Notes under the pieces: generated by a model | The model's database searches: none | The model's input: only the letters and a program-made list of their open reading frames with translations | What the model was told of the DNA's origin: nothing | NCBI RefSeq assembly: GCF_024679095.1 | Contig: NW_026112131.1 | Span: 67,501-131,500 of the forward strand | Length of the DNA stretch: 64,000 bases | Source: Eriocheir sinensis | Lineage: Eukaryota > Arthropoda > Malacostraca > Decapoda > Varunidae | Direction: 5' to 3' | Shown: one piece after another, positions 31,031 to 47,955 of the stretch | How positions within the stretch are numbered: the first letter of the stretch is position 1 | How the letters are laid out: every line of letters begins with the position of its first letter | Translations under genes and position numbers: made by a program

Positions 31031-32799
31031 TGTAAATTTGTATAAAATATATATACAAAATACACATTAAATTAAGGAAAATGTAAAAAAAAATATTTAC
31101 AAAATACACATTGAATAATGTAAAATCGTCTCAAAATATGAACAGAATATCAATAAAATAATGTAAATTTCTATGAAAATAAAGATGCAAAATACCCATA
31201 AAATAACGCATATTTGTATAAAAATATATATACAAAAATACACATTAAATAATTAAATTTGTATTAAAATAAATATACAAAATGCACATACAATAAGGTA
31301 AATTTGTATTGAAATAGATATGCAAAATACACATCAAATAATGTAAATTTGTATTAAAATATATATACGAAAACACATAAAATAACGTAAATTTCTCTGA
31401 AAATATATATAAAAAATAAACATAAAATGATGTAAATACGTATAAAAATATATATACAATATACACCTAAAATAAGGTAAATTCGTATCAAATTCAATGA
31501 ACTAAACTTCAATAAAAGAATGTATATATGTAGGAATATCAATATACAAAATAATATATAAAAAAACATAAAATTTGTATTAAAATACATACAAAAAAAC
31601 ACAAAAATTATTTCAATTTATATGAAAATAGATATACAAAATCCACATAAAATTAGGTAAATTTGTATTGAAAAACATATACAAAATACACATCAAATAA
31701 TGTAAATTTGTATGAAAATATATAAACAAATAGATATAAAGTAACGTATATTTGTATAAAATATATATAGAAAATGCACATTAAATAATGTAAATATGTA
31801 AACTAAAATATTTACAAAATACACAGAAAATAATGTAAATTGTATGAAAATAAATATACAAAATAAACATAAAATAACGTAAATTTGTATAAAAGTATAT
31901 ACAAAATACAAAAAAGTTATTTAAATTTGTATGAAAATAGATATACAAAATATACATAAAATAAACTAAATTTGTATTGAAATATATATACAAAATACAT
32001 AAAATAATGAAAATTTGTATCAAAATATTTTAACAGATGCGCATAAAATAACGTAAATTTATTTTAAAATTTATAAACAAAAAACACATCAAATAATGAA
32101 AATACGTTTACAATATACATACAAAATACACATATAATAATGTTAATTCGTATCAAAATACGTAACCAAAATACCAATAAAAAAATGTAAATTTCTATGA
32201 AAAAATATATACAAAATACACATAAAATAACGCAAATTTCTATAAAAATATATATACAAAAATGCACATAAAATAATTTAAATTTGTATGAAAATAAATA
32301 AACAAAATACACATAAATAAGTAAAATTTGTTGTAAAATAAGAACAAAATACACTTAAAATAAAATAATTTGTATAAAAAACAAACAAATGCACATACAA
32401 TTAAGTAAAATTGAATAAAAAATATATATACAAAACACACATTAAATAATGTAAATGCGTATAAAAATATGTATAGAAAATACACGTGAAATAATCTAAA
32501 TTCGAATCGAAATAATGAACAAAATACCGATAAAATAATGTAATTTTGAGTGAAAATATATAAAGAAAATACACATAAAATAACGTAAATACAAATAAAA
32601 ATATACACATTAAATAATTTAGATTTGAATGAAAATAATTATAAAAATAAACATAAAATACGGCAAATTTGTAATGAAATATATATACAAAATACACATA
32701 AAATAATGTAGATTAGTATCAAAATATATATACAAATATACGTTAAATAACATTAATTTGGTTAAAAAAATATATATACAAAATACACATTAAATAATG

Positions 32800-32947
<148 letters not shown>

Positions 32948-33247
32948 TATATACACACTACACATAAAATAATGTAGATTCGTATCAAAATGAATCAACA
33001 AAATACCAATAAAATAATATAAATTTGTGTGAAAATAAATTTACATAATACACATCACATAACTAAAAGTTGTACTAAAATCTATACAAAAATACACATA
33101 AATAATTTAAATTTGTATGAAAATAGATAAATAAAATACACATAAAATTAGGTATATATGTTTTGAGATATATATTCAAAATACCAATAAAATATTGTAA
33201 ATTTGTATATAAGCAAATAAACATAAAATAACGTAAATTTGCATTAT

Positions 33248-33392
<145 letters not shown>

Positions 33393-34543
33393 AAAATACT
33401 CATAAAATAATTAGATTTGTATTAAAAAAAATATACAAAATACAAATACAATAAGGAAAAATTTTATTGAAATAGATAATGCTAAATGCACATAAAATAA
33501 TATAAATTTCTATCAAAATATATACGAATACACAAAATAAAAAAACACATAAAATAATGTAAATACGTAGAAAAATATATATTCAAAATACACATAAAAT
33601 AATGTAAATTCGTATCTAAATGAATAAACAAAATTCCAATAAAATAATGTATATTTGTAGGAAAATATATATACAAAATACAAATCAAATAACTAAAATT
33701 TGAATAAAAATATATACAAAAATAAACAAAAATAATTTAAATTTGTTTGAAAATAGATATGCAAACTATACATAATATTAGGCAAATTTGAATTGAAATA
33801 CATATAGAAAATACACATTAAATAATGTAAAATTGTATGAAAATATATAAACAAATACGCATAAAATAACGTAAATTTGCATAAAATATATATACAAAAT
33901 ATACATCAAATAATGTAAATATGTATAAAAATATATATACAAAATACACATAGAATAATGTAAAATCGTTTCAAAATAAATAAACAGAATATCAATAAAA
34001 TAATGTAAATTTGTATGAAAATAAAGATGCAAAATACCCACATAATAACGCATATTTGTATAAAAATATACTTACAAAAAAAACACATAAAATTATTAAA
34101 TTTGTATTATAATAAATATACAAAATACACATTCAATAAAGTAAATTTGTATTGAAATAGATATGCAAAATATACATCAATAATGTAAATTTGAATCAAA
34201 ATATATATACAAATACATATAAAATAGAGTAAATTTCTATAAAAATATATATACCAAATACACCTAAAATAATGTAAAATCGTATCCACATAAATAAACA
34301 AAATTGAGATAAAAGAACTTATATTTGTAGGAAAATAAATATACAAAATACACATAAAATAACGAAAATTTGTATAAGAATATACAAAAATACACAAAAA
34401 AAGTTTCAATTTGTGTGAAAATAGATACACAAAATACACATATAACTAGTTAAATTTATATTTAAATGCATGTACAAAATACACATAAAATAATGTAAAT
34501 TTGTATGAAATGAAAACAAATACACATAAAATAACGTACATTT

Positions 34544-34565
34544 TATATATATAAAAAAAAAATAT

Positions 34566-34662
<97 letters not shown>
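34544..34662. repeat. (TA)n microsatellite, interrupted
   Basis: TA runs broken by an A-run and three TTTA/AAAT interruptions. It is the most interrupted of the twenty tracts, so it is probably an older expansion. Confidence 0.93.
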
Positions 34663-34664
<2 letters not shown>

Positions 34665-35751
34665 AAATACACATAGAATAATGTAAAATCGTATCAAAAT
34701 AAATACACAGAATATCAATAAAATAATGTAAATTTGTATGAAAATAAAGATGCAAAATACTAATAAAATAAAGCATATTTTTATAAAAATACATATACAT
34801 AAATACACATAGAATAATCAAATTTGTATTAAAATTAATATACAAAATGCACATACAATAAGGTAAATTTGTATTGAAAAAATATGCAAAATACACATAA
34901 AACAATGTAAATTTGTTTCAAAATATATATACGAATACACATAAAATAACGTAGATTTCTATAGAAATATATATACAAAATACACATGAAATGATGTAAA
35001 TACGTATACAAATATATATACAAAATACATATTAAATAATGTAAATTCGTGTCAAAATAAATAAACAAAATATCATGAAAAGAATGTGTATTTCTATGAA
35101 AATAGATAATAGATAATAAATTTGTATAAAATATATATGCGAGATACACATTAAATAATGTAAATATGTATAACAAAAAAAATATACAAAACACAAATAA
35201 TGTAAAATCGTATCAAAATAAATACACAGAATATTAATAAAATAATGTAAATTTGTATGAAAATAAAGATGCAAAATTCCCATAAAATAGCGCATTTTTT
35301 TTATAAAAATATATATACCAAAATACACATAAAATATTTAAATTTGTATTGAAATAAATATACAAAATGCACATACAATAAGGTAAATTTTTATTGAAAG
35401 AGATATGCAAATATACTTATAAAACAATGTAAATTTGTTTCAAAATAAATATACGAATAGACATAAAATAACGTAGATTTCTATAAAAATAAATATACAA
35501 AATACACATAAAATTAAGTAAATACGTATAAAAAAATGTATACAAAATACACATAAAATAATGTGAATTCCAATCAAAATAAATAAACAAAATACCAGTA
35601 AAAGAATGTGTATTTGTATAAATATAAATATACAAAATACACATAAAATAATGTAAATTTGTATAAAACTATATACAAAAATACACAAAAGTAATTAAAT
35701 TTCTATAAAAATAGATATACAAAATACACATATAATAAGCTAAATTTGAAT

Positions 35752-35908
<157 letters not shown>

Positions 35909-36759
35909 AAATACATAAAATAATGTAAATTTGTATCAAAATATTTATACAAATACACATATAATAACGTAAATTTATATAAAAATATATAAACAAAATA
36001 CTCATTAAATACATTAAATACGTATAAAAAATATGTAGAAATACACATATAATAATGTAATTCGTATCAAAATAAATAAACAAAATACCAATAAATTAAT
36101 GTAAATTTGTATGAGAAAACATATACAAAATACACATAAAATAACGCAAATTTCTATAAGAATATATGTACGAAAATGCACGTAAAATAAATTAATTTTG
36201 CATAAAAATATATATAAAAAACACACATTAAATAATGTAAATGCGTAGAAAAATATATATTCATAATACATATAAAATAATATATATTCGTATCAAAATG
36301 TATAAAAAAATTCCAATAAAAGAATGTATATTTGTACGAAAATATATATACAAAGTACAAATAAAATTACTAAAATTTGTATAAAAATTTATACAAAATT
36401 AAACAAAAATAATTTAAATTTGTTTAAAAATAGATATGCAAACTATAAGTAAAATTAGGCAAATTTGAATTGAAATACATATACAAAACACTCATTAAAT
36501 AATGTAAAATTGTAGAAAATATTTAAACAAATACACATAAAATATCGTAAATTTGGATAAAAAATATATAGAAAATATACATTAAATAATTTAAATATGT
36601 ATAGAAATATATATACAAAATACACATAGAATAATGTAAAATCGTATCAAAATAAATAAACAGAATATCAATAAAATAATGTAAATTTGTATAAGAATAA
36701 AGATGCAAAATACCCATATAATAACGCATATTTGTATAAAAATATATATACAAAAATAC

Positions 36760-37321
36760 ATATAAAATAATTAAATTTGTATTAAAATAAATATACAAAA
36801 TGCACATATAATAAAGTAAATTTGTATTGAAATAGATATGCAAAATACACATCAATAATGTAAATTTGTATCAAAATAAATATATACGAATACTCATAAA
36901 ATAGAGTAAATTTCTATGAAAATATACATACAAAATACATATAAAATGATTTAAATAAGAATAAAAATATATATACCAAATATACCTCAAATAATGTAAA
37001 TTCGTATCAAAATACATAAACAAAATTCCGATAAAAGAACATATAAAATAATTAAATTTGTATTAAAATAAATATACAAAATGCACATATAATAAAGTAA
37101 ATTTGTATTGAAATAGATATGCAAAATACACATCAATAATGTAAATTTGTATCAAAATAAATATATACGAATACTCATAAAATAGAGTAAATTTCTATGA
37201 AAATATACATACAAAATACATATAAAATGATTTAAATAAGAATAAAAATATATATACCAAATATACCTCAAATAATGTAAATTCGTATCAAAATACATAA
37301 ACAAAATTCCGATAAAAGAAC
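36760..37321 (-). repeat. 281-bp tandem duplication, two copies
   Basis: About 36760-37040 and 37041-37321 are near-identical with an offset of 281 bp (for example CCTCAAATAATG at about 36985 and 37266). The second copy ends at the orientation switch. Confidence 0.9.
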
Positions 37322-40300
37322 ATATATTTTACATTATCAAAATATATGTATTTTGTATACATTTTTTCTACGTATTTACTTCATTTTATGTGTATTTTGT
37401 ATATATATTTTTATAGAAATCTACGTTATTTTATGTGTATTCGTATATATATTTTGAAACAAATTTACAATGTTTTATGTGTATTTTGCATATCTATTTC
37501 AATACAAATTTACCTTATTGTATGTGGGGTTTTTTTTTTTCATACAAATTAAATTTTTTTATGTGTATTTTGGTATATTTATTAAAAAAAAAAAGCGTTA
37601 TTTTATGGGTATTTTGCTTCTTTATTTTCATACAAATTTACATTATTTTATTAATATTCTGAGTATTTATTTTGATACGATTCTACATTATTCTATTTGT
37701 GTTTTATATATATTTTTTTATACGTATTTTCATTATTTAATTTGTATTTTGTATATATATTTTATACAAATTTACGTTATGTTAAGTGTATTTGTTTATG
37801 TATTTTCATTCAAATTTACATTATTTTATGTGTATTTTGTAGATGTATTTCAATACAAATGTACCTAATTTTATGTGTATTTTGTATATTTATTTTCATA
37901 CGAATTTATATTATTTTTTTTGTATTTTTGTATATAGTTTTATACAAATTTAGGTTATTTTATGTGTATTTTGTATATCTATTTTCATACAAATACACAT
38001 TCTTTTATTGATATTTTGATTATTTATTTTGACGCGACTTTACATTATTTAATGTATATTTTGTATATATATTTTTATACGTATTTACATCATTTCATGT
38101 ATATTTTGTATATATATTTCTATAGAAATCTACTTTATTTTATGTGTTTTCGTATATATATTTTGAAAAAAATTTACACTGTTTTATGTGTATTTTGCAT
38201 ATTTTTTCAATACAAAGCTATCTTATTGTATGTGCGGTTTGTATATTAATTTTAATACAAATTTAATTATTCTATGTGTATTTTTGTATATGTATGTTTA
38301 TAAAATTATGCTTTATTTATGGGTATTTTGCATCTTTATTTTCATATAAATTTACATTATTTTATTGATATTCTGTGTATTTATTTTGATACGATTTTAC
38401 ATTATTCTATGTGTATTTTGTATATATATTTTATACAAATGTACGTTATTTTATGTGTATTTGTTTTCATTTCATATGAATTTACATCATTTTATGTGTA
38501 TTTTGTACATGTATTTAAGTACAAATTTAACAAATTATATGTGTATTTTGTGTATATATTTTCATACAAATATACGTTATTTTATTGGAATTTTGTTTAT
38601 TTATTTTGATACGAATTTACATTATTTTAGGTGTATTTGGTATATATATTTTTATAATTATTTACATCATTTTATATATATTGTATGCATATTTTCATAG
38701 AAATTTACTCTATTTTATGTGTATTCGTATATATATTTTGATACAAATTTCCATTATTTATGTGTATTTTGCATACTTATTTCAATACAAATTTAATTTA
38801 TTGTATGTGCATTTTGTATATTTATTTTAATACAAATCAAATTATTTATGTGTATTTTTTTTTAATATATATTTTTATGCAAATATGCGTTATTATATGG
38901 GTATTTTGCATCTTTATTTTCATACAAATTTAAATTATTTTATTGATATTCTGTTTATTTATTTTGATACGATTTAACATTATTCTATGTGTATTTTGTA
39001 TATATTTTTTTATACATATTTACATTATTTAATGTTTATTTTGTATATATATTTTATCCAAATTTAAGCTATTTTATGTTTATTGATTTATATATTTTCA
39101 TACAGATTTACATTATTTTATGTGTATTTTGTATATGTATTTCAATACAAATTTGCCTAATTTTATGTGTATTTTGCATATCTATTTTCAAACAAATTTA
39201 GTTTTTATGTGAATTTTTGTATATATTTTTATACAAATTTTAGTTATTTTATTTGTATTTTGTATATATATTTTCCTACAAATATACATTCTTTTATTGT
39301 AATTTTGTTTATTTATTTTGATACGAATTTACATTATTTTATGTGTATTTTGTATATATATTTTTATACGTATTTAAGTTATTTTATGTGTATTTTGTAT
39401 ATACATTTTCATAAAAATTGACGTTATTTTTTTTGGGTATTCGTATATATTTTGATACAAATTTTATACAAATTCATGTTATTTTATGTTTATTTGAATA
39501 TATATTTTCAAAAAAATTTATATGTGTATTTTCTATACATTTTATTATACGTATTTACTTCATTTTATGTGTATTTTGTTTATATATTTTTATAGAAATC
39601 TACGTTATTATGTGTATTCGTATATATATTTTGTAACAAATTTACATTGTTTTATATTTATTTTGCATATCTATTTCAATACAAATTTACCTTAATGAAT
39701 TTGCATTTTGTATATTTATTTTAATACAAATTTAAATATTTTATGTGTATTTTGGTAAATGTATATTAAAAAAAAAAGCGTTATTTTATGGGTATTTTGC
39801 ATCTTTATTTTCATACAAATTTACATTATTTTATTAATATTCTGTGTATTTATTTTGATACGATATTACACTATTCTATTTGTGTTTTGTATATATTTTT
39901 TTCATACATATTTGCATTATTTAATGTGAATTTTGTATATATATTTTATACAAATTTACGTTATTTAAAGTGTATTTGTTTATATATTTTCATTCAACTT
40001 TACATTATTTTATGTGTATTTTGTATATGTATTTCAATACAAATTTACCTAATTTTATGTATATTTTATGTGTATTAGTATATATATTTTGAAATAAATT
40101 TACTTTGTTTTATGTGTGTTTTGCATATCTATTTCAATACAAATTTATCATATTGTATGTGCATTTTGTTTATTTATTTTAATCCAAATTTAATTATTTG
40201 ATGTGTGTTTTTGTATACTTATTTTTATAAAAATATGCTTTTTTTATGGGTATTTTACATCTTTATTTTCATCCAAATTTACATTATTGTATTGATATTC

Positions 40301-42412
40301 TGTGTATTTATTTTGATATGATTTTACATTATTGTATGTGTATTTTGTATGAATTTTATTTTACATATTTACATTATTTAATGTGCATTTTCTTTATATA
40401 TTTTATACAAATATATGCTACTTTATGTCTATTTGTTTATATATTTTCATACAAATTTACATTATTTTATGTGTATTTTGTATATGTATTTCAATACAAA
40501 ATTACCAAATTTTATGTGTATTTTGTATATCTTTTTAAATACAAATTGAAATTATTTTTGTATATTTTTGTATATATTTTTATACAAATTTTAGTTATTT
40601 TACATATTATTTTGTATTTTTATTTTCCTACATATATACTTTCTTTTATTGAAATTTAGTTTATTGAATTTAAGACGAATTTACCTTATTGTAGGTGTAA
40701 TTTGTATATATATTTTTATATGTATTTACATCATTTTATGTGTATTGTGTATATATATTTTCATAGAAATTTACTTTATTTTATGTGTTTTAGTATATAT
40801 ATTTTAATACAAATATACATTATTTGATGTGTATTTTGCATATATATTTCAATACAAATATATCTTATTGTACGTTTATTTTGTATATTTATTTTAATGC
40901 AAATTTAATTATTTTATGTGTATTTTTGTATATATTTTTATACAAATATCCGTTATTTAATGAGTATTTTACATCTTTATTTTCATAGAAATTTACATTA
41001 TTTTATTGATATTCTGCTCATTTATTTTGATACGATTTTACATTATTCTATGTGTATTTTGTATATATTTTTTTTACATTTTTCCATTATTTAATGTGTA
41101 ATTTGTATATATATATTTTATACAAATTTATATTATTTTATGTGTATTTGTTTATATATTTTGACACAAAATTACAATATTTTATGGGTATTTTGTAAGT
41201 ATATTTCAAAAGAAATTTACCTAGTTTTATGTGTATTTTGTTTATCTTTTTTCATAGAAATTGAAATTATTTCTGGGTATTTTTGTATATATTTTAAAAC
41301 AAATTTTAGTGATGTGTATTTTGTAAATTTATTTTCATTCAAATATATATTATTTTATTGGTATTTTGTTGATTTATTTTGATATGAGTTTACATTATTT
41401 TATATGTACTTTGTATATATATTTGTATACGCATTTACATTATTTAATGTTTATTTTGAATATATTTTTTTATACAAATTCATGTTATTTTATGTGTATT
41501 TGTATATATATTTTTATACAAATTGACATTATTTTATGTGTATTTTGTACATATATTTCATTAAAAATTTACCTTATTTTATGTTTATTTTGTATATTTA
41601 TTTCATTTAATTTTAAATTATTTTATGTGTATATATGTATTTGTATTTAGGTTATTTTATGTGTATTTTCTCTATATATTTTCATCCATAACTACATTAT
41701 TTTATTGGTATTTTGTTAATTTAATTCGATACGAATTTAGATTATTTGATAGGTATTTGGTATACATATTTTTATACGCATTTACATTATTTAATGTGTG
41801 TTTTGTATATATATTTTTATTCAAATTTACTTTATTTTATGTGCATTTTTGTACATATATTTTTATAGAAATTTGCGTTATTTTATGTGTATTTTGTATA
41901 TGTTTTCTCATACAAATTTACATTAATTTATTAGTATTTTGTTTATTTATTTTGAGACGAATAACATTATTATATGTGTATTTTGTACATATTTTTTATA
42001 CGTATTTAAAGTATTTAATGAGTATTTTGTTTATATATTTTTAAACAAATTTACTTTATTATATGTGTATTTGTATAAATATTTTGATACAAATTTACAT
42101 TATTTTATGTATTTTGTATATATATTTCAAATAAAATTTTGCTTATTTTATGTGTATTTTGTATATCTATTTTCATACAAATTTAATTATTTTTGTGTAT
42201 TTTTGTATGTAGCTTTATACAAATTTACGTTATTTTATGTGTATTTTGTATATATAGATTTATACAAATACACTTTCTTTTATTGGTATTTTGTTTATTT
42301 ATTTTGATTCGAGTTTATATTATTATATGTGTATTTTATACGTATTTACCTAATTTTATGTGTATTTTGTATATATATTTTTATAGAAATCTACGTTATT
42401 TTATGTCTATTC

Positions 42413-42518
<106 letters not shown>

Positions 42519-44009
42519 AAACAAATTTACATTGTTTTATATGTATTTTTGCATATCTCTTTCAATACAAATTTACTTTATTGTATGTGCATTTTGTATA
42601 TTTATTTCAATACAAATTTAAATATTTTATGTGTATTTTCGTATATATATTTAAAAAAAAATGCGCTATTTGATGGGAATTTTGCATCTTTATTTTCATA
42701 CAAATTTACATTATTTTATTAATATTCTGTATTTATTTTAATACTATTTTACATTATTCTATTTGTTTTTTGTATATATTTTTTTATACATATTTGCATT
42801 ATTTAATGTGTATCTTGCATATATATTTTATACAAATGTATTATCTATTATCTATTTTCATACAAATACACATTCTTTTCATGATATTTTGTTTATTTAT
42901 TTTGACACGAATTTACATTATTTAATATGTATTTTGTATATATATTTGTATACGTATTTACATCATTTCATGTGTATTTTGTATTTATATTTCTATAGAA
43001 ATCAACGTTATTTTATGTGTACTCGTATATATATTTTGAAACAAATTTACATTGTTTTATGTGTATTTTGCATATTTTTTCAATGCAAATTTTCCTTATT
43101 GTATATGCATTTTGTATATTAATTTTGATACAAATTTGATTATTCTATGTGTATTTTTGTATATGTATTTTCATAAAAATATGCTTTATTTTATTGGTAT
43201 TATGCATCTTTATTTTCATAAAAATTTACATTATTTTATTGATATTCTGTGTATTTACTTTGATACGATTTTACATTATTCTATGTGTATTTTGTATATA
43301 TATTTTATAAAAATGTACGTTATTTTATGTGTATTTGTTTTCTTTTCATAAAAATTTACATTTTCTTATGTTTATTTTATACATGTATTTAAAAACATAT
43401 TTAACTAGTTATATGTGTATTTTTATTTCTATTTTCACACAAATTGAAAATATTTTTGTGTATTTTTGTATATATTTTTATAATTTTTTTTTTTTTTGTT
43501 ATTCTATGTGTATTTTGTATATTTATTTTCCTACAAATATACGTTCTTTTATCTGAAATTTGTTTATTTATTTTGAAACGAATTTACATTATTTTAGGTG
43601 TATTTGGTATATACATTTTTATACTTATTTATATCATTTATGTGTATTTTGTATGTATATTTTCATAGAAATTTACTCTATTTTATATGTATTCGTATAT
43701 ATATTTTGATACAAATTAACATTATTGATGTGTATTTTGCATATCTATTTCAATACAAATTTACTTTATTGAATGTGCATTTTGTATATTTATTATAATA
43801 TAAATTTAATTATTTTATGTGCTTTTTTTTGTATGTATATTTTTATACAAATATGCGTTATTATATATGTATTTTGCATCTTTATTTTCATACAAATTTA
43901 CATTATTTTATTGATATTCTGTTTATTTATTTTGAAACGATTTTACATTATTCTATGTGTATTTTGTATATATATTTTTATACATATTTACATTATTTAA
44001 TGTATATTT

Positions 44010-44176
<167 letters not shown>

Positions 44177-46398
44177 GCAAATTTACGTTATTTTATGCCT
44201 ATTTGTTTATATATTTACCTACAATTCTACATTATTTAATGTGAATTTTGTATATGTATTTCAATTCAAATTTGACTAATTTTTTGTATAGTTTGCATAT
44301 CTATTTTAAAACAAATTTAAAATATTTTTGTGTATTTTGTATATATTTTATACAAATTTTAGTTATTTTATTAGTATTTTGTGTATATATTTTCCTACAA
44401 ATATACATTCATTTATTTGAATTTTGTTTATTCATTTTGATACGAGTTTACATTATTTTATGTGTATTTTGTATATATATTTTTCTACGTATTTACATTA
44501 TTTTATGTGTATTTTGTATATATATTTTCATAAAAATTTACGTTATTTTATTTTGTGTGTTCGTATATATTTTGATAGAAATTTTTATTATTTTATGTGT
44601 ATTTAGCATATCTATTTCAATAAAAAATTTCCTTATTGTATGTGTATTTTGTATATTTATTTTAATACAAATTTAATTATTTAATGTGTATTTTGTATAT
44701 ATATTTTATACAAAAATATATTATTTTAAGTGTATTTGTTCATATATTTTGATAGAAATTTACAATATTTTTTTGGTATTTTGTATATATGTATATTTCA
44801 AAACAAATTTACCTAATTTTATGTGTATTTTGTATATCTATTTTCATACAAATTTGAATTATTCCTGTTTTTTTGTACAGATTTTAATACAAATTTTAGT
44901 TATGTTATGTGTATTTTGTAAATTTAATTTCACACAAATGTATATTATTTTATTGGTATTTTGTTGATTTATTTTGGTACGAATTTACATTGTTTCACGT
45001 ATAATTTGTATATATATTTTTATTCGTATTTACATTATTTAATTTGTATTTTGTATATATATTTTTATACAAGTTGATGTTATTTTACGTGTATTTGTAT
45101 ATATATATATTGATACAAATCAAAATTATTTTATGTGTATTTTGTATATATTTCATTACAAATTTCATTATTTCGATTCGAATTTAGATTATTTCACGTG
45201 TATTTTCTATACATGCTTTTATACGCATTTACATTATTTAATGTGTGCTTTGTATATATATTTTTTATACAATGTTACTTAATTTAATGTGCATTTGTGT
45301 TGTTTTTTATACAAATTAACATTATTTTAAGTGTATTTTGTACTTATTTTACAACAAATTTGACTTATTTATGTGTATTTTGTTTATTTATTTTCATACA
45401 AATTTAAACTATTTTATGTGCATTTTTGTACATATATTCTTATAGAAATCTGCGTTATTTTATGTGTATTTTGTATATATTTTTTCATAGAAATTTACAA
45501 TTTTTTTGGTAATTTGGTTACGTATTTTGATAAGAATTTACATTATTATATGTGTATTTTGTATATATATTGTACACGTATTTTCATTATTTAATGTGTA
45601 TTTTGTTTATATATTTTAAAACAAATTTACGTTATTTTATGCGCATCTTTGAAAATATTTTGATAGAAATTTAAATTATTTTATGTATTTTGTATATATA
45701 TTTCAATACAAATTTAGTTTATTTTATGTATATTTTGTATATCTATTTTTATACAAATTTAAATTACTTTTGTGTATTTTTGTATATAGTTTTATACAAA
45801 TTTACGTTATTTTATGTTTATTTTGTATATTTATTTTCATACAAATTCAGATTCTTCTATTGGTATTTTGTTTATTTATTTTGGTACGGATTTACGTTAT
45901 TTCATGTGTATTTTGTATATATATTTTTATACGTATTTACATCATTTTATGTGTATTCTTTATTTGTATTTTTTAAGAATTTACGTTTTTTTATGTGTAT
46001 TCGTATATATATTTTGAAGCAAATTTACATTGTTTGATGTGTGTTTTGCATATCTATTTCAATACAAATTTACCTTATTGTATGTGCATTTTGTATATTT
46101 ATTTCAATACAAATTTAATTATTTTATGTGTATTTTTGTATTTAATTTTTTTATAAAAAATGTTTTTTTTTAATAGGTATTTTGCATCTTTATTTTCATA
46201 TAAATTTACCTTATCTAATTGATATTCTGTGTATTTATTTTGATACGATTTTACATTGTTCTATGTGTATTTTGTATATATTTTTTTATACATTTTTCCT
46301 TGATTTAATGTGTATTTTCTATATATATTTTATACAAACATATGTTAGTTTATGTCTATTTGTTTATATATTTTCATATAAATTTACATTATTTTATG

Positions 46399-46402
<4 letters not shown>

Positions 46403-46429
<27 letters not shown>

Positions 46430-46790
46430 ACGTTGTTGCCTATTGCGCCGGTAGGTATCTTCCCGGTGGGCCCTGATGGTCGGTCCAAGGCTTCTTCCAG
46501 GTGGGGCCTGATGGTCGGCCCAGCCCGTTCTGGCGCAGGCGAGTGTTTATAGTGGCGCCATCTTGCATTGGCTCATGCTGCCCCCCGGAACTCGTTCTTG
46601 ATTCGCTCGGACGGCTTCCTCTAGAGTCCGGGTTGATGGGTGGTCTTCAGGACAGGATGTGGGTAGTTTTAAGCCACTCGGCGTTGACTGAAAAATCCGA
46701 GTGGTAACGTGAGGATTCGAACCCGCGTCGTCCATCACGCGGCGAATGTGGGTCCAGTACGCTATCACTTCGGCCACCGCCTACCCTCAA
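46403..46790 (-). mobile_element. tRNA-derived SINE, copy 1
   Basis: On the minus strand: a tRNA-like head with an A-box-like GGCCGAAGTGATAGCG (about 46755-46775) and a perfect B box GGTTCGAATCC (about 46713-46723), a body starting near CTCGGATTTTTCAG, GAGTGGCTTAAAACTACC and CAAGATGGCGCCACTATAA, a tail with GGCCGACCATCAGG given twice, and a poly(A) seen as 27 T at 46403-46429. SINEs are transcribed by RNA polymerase III from these internal boxes and moved by a LINE. The satellite monomer continues across the insertion without loss. The head is complete, so this copy could still be transcribed. Confidence 0.88.
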
Positions 46791-47642
46791 TGTATATGTA
46801 TTTCAATACAAATTTACCCAATTTTATGTGGATTTTGTATATCTATTTTCATATAAATTGAAATTATTTTTGTGTTTTTTTGTATGTATTTTAATACAAA
46901 TTTTAGGTTTTTTATATATTATTTTGTAAATAGATTTTCCTACATATATACATTCTTTTATTGAAATTTAGTTCATTGATTTTGATACGAATTTACGTTA
47001 TTTTAGGTGTATTTTGTATATATATCTTTATACGTATTTACATCATTTTATGTGTCGTTTTTATATATTTTTTTATAGAAATTTACGTTATTTTATGTGT
47101 TTTCGTATATATATTTTAATACAAATTTACATTAATTGATGTGTATTTTGCATATCTATTTCAATACAAATTTACCTTATTGTATGTGCATTTTGTATAT
47201 TTTTTTAATACAAATTTAATTATTTTATGTGTATTTTTGTATATATATTTTTATACTAATATGCGTTATTTTATGGGTATTTTGCATCTTTATTTTAATA
47301 GAAATTTACATTATTTTATTGATATTATGTTCATTTATTTTCATGCGATTTTACATTATTCTATGTGTATTTTGTATATATTTTTTTATACATTTTTCCT
47401 TAATTTAATGTGTATTTTGCATATATTTCTACAAATTTACGTTACGTTACGTTACGTGTATTTGTTGATATATGTTGACACAAATTTATAATATCTTATG
47501 GGTATTTTGTATATATATTTCAAAAGAAATTTATCTAGTTTTATGTGTATTTTGTATATCTATTTTCATACAAATTCAAATTATTTCTGGTTATTTTTTT
47601 ATATATTTTAATACAAATTTTACCTATGTTATTTGTATTTTG

Positions 47643-47955
47643 TAAATTTATTTTCATTCAAATATATATTATTTTATTGGTATTTTGTTGATTTATTTTG
47701 ATACGAGTTTACATTATTTTATATGTACTTTGTATGTATATTTTTATACATTATTTAATGTTTATTTTGAATATATATTTTTATACTAATTCATGTTATT
47801 TTATGTGCATTTGTATATATATTTTCATACAAATTTATAATATTTTGTGTATTTTGTACATATATTTCATTACAAATTTACCTTATTTTGTGTTTATTTT
47901 GTATATTTATTTCATTCAATTTTAAATTATTTTATGTGTATATTTGTATTTGTAT
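47643..47955 (+). repeat. Inverted duplicate identical to 30554-30866
   Basis: Sense copy of the 313-bp identical block. Similarity continues leftwards to about 47400 with one monomer deleted in the other copy. Confidence 0.9.

Noticed and set aside
37300..37350. The main orientation switch as a simple sequencing fold-back artefact
   Set aside because: The arms differ by many substitutions, private TA tracts and two transposon insertions, which a single-molecule fold-back would not produce; misassembly of real separate loci remains possible.
46713..46788. A possible tRNA gene on the minus strand
   Set aside because: A and B boxes are present, but the cloverleaf is not convincing and the sequence continues into a SINE body and poly(A); it is a SINE head.
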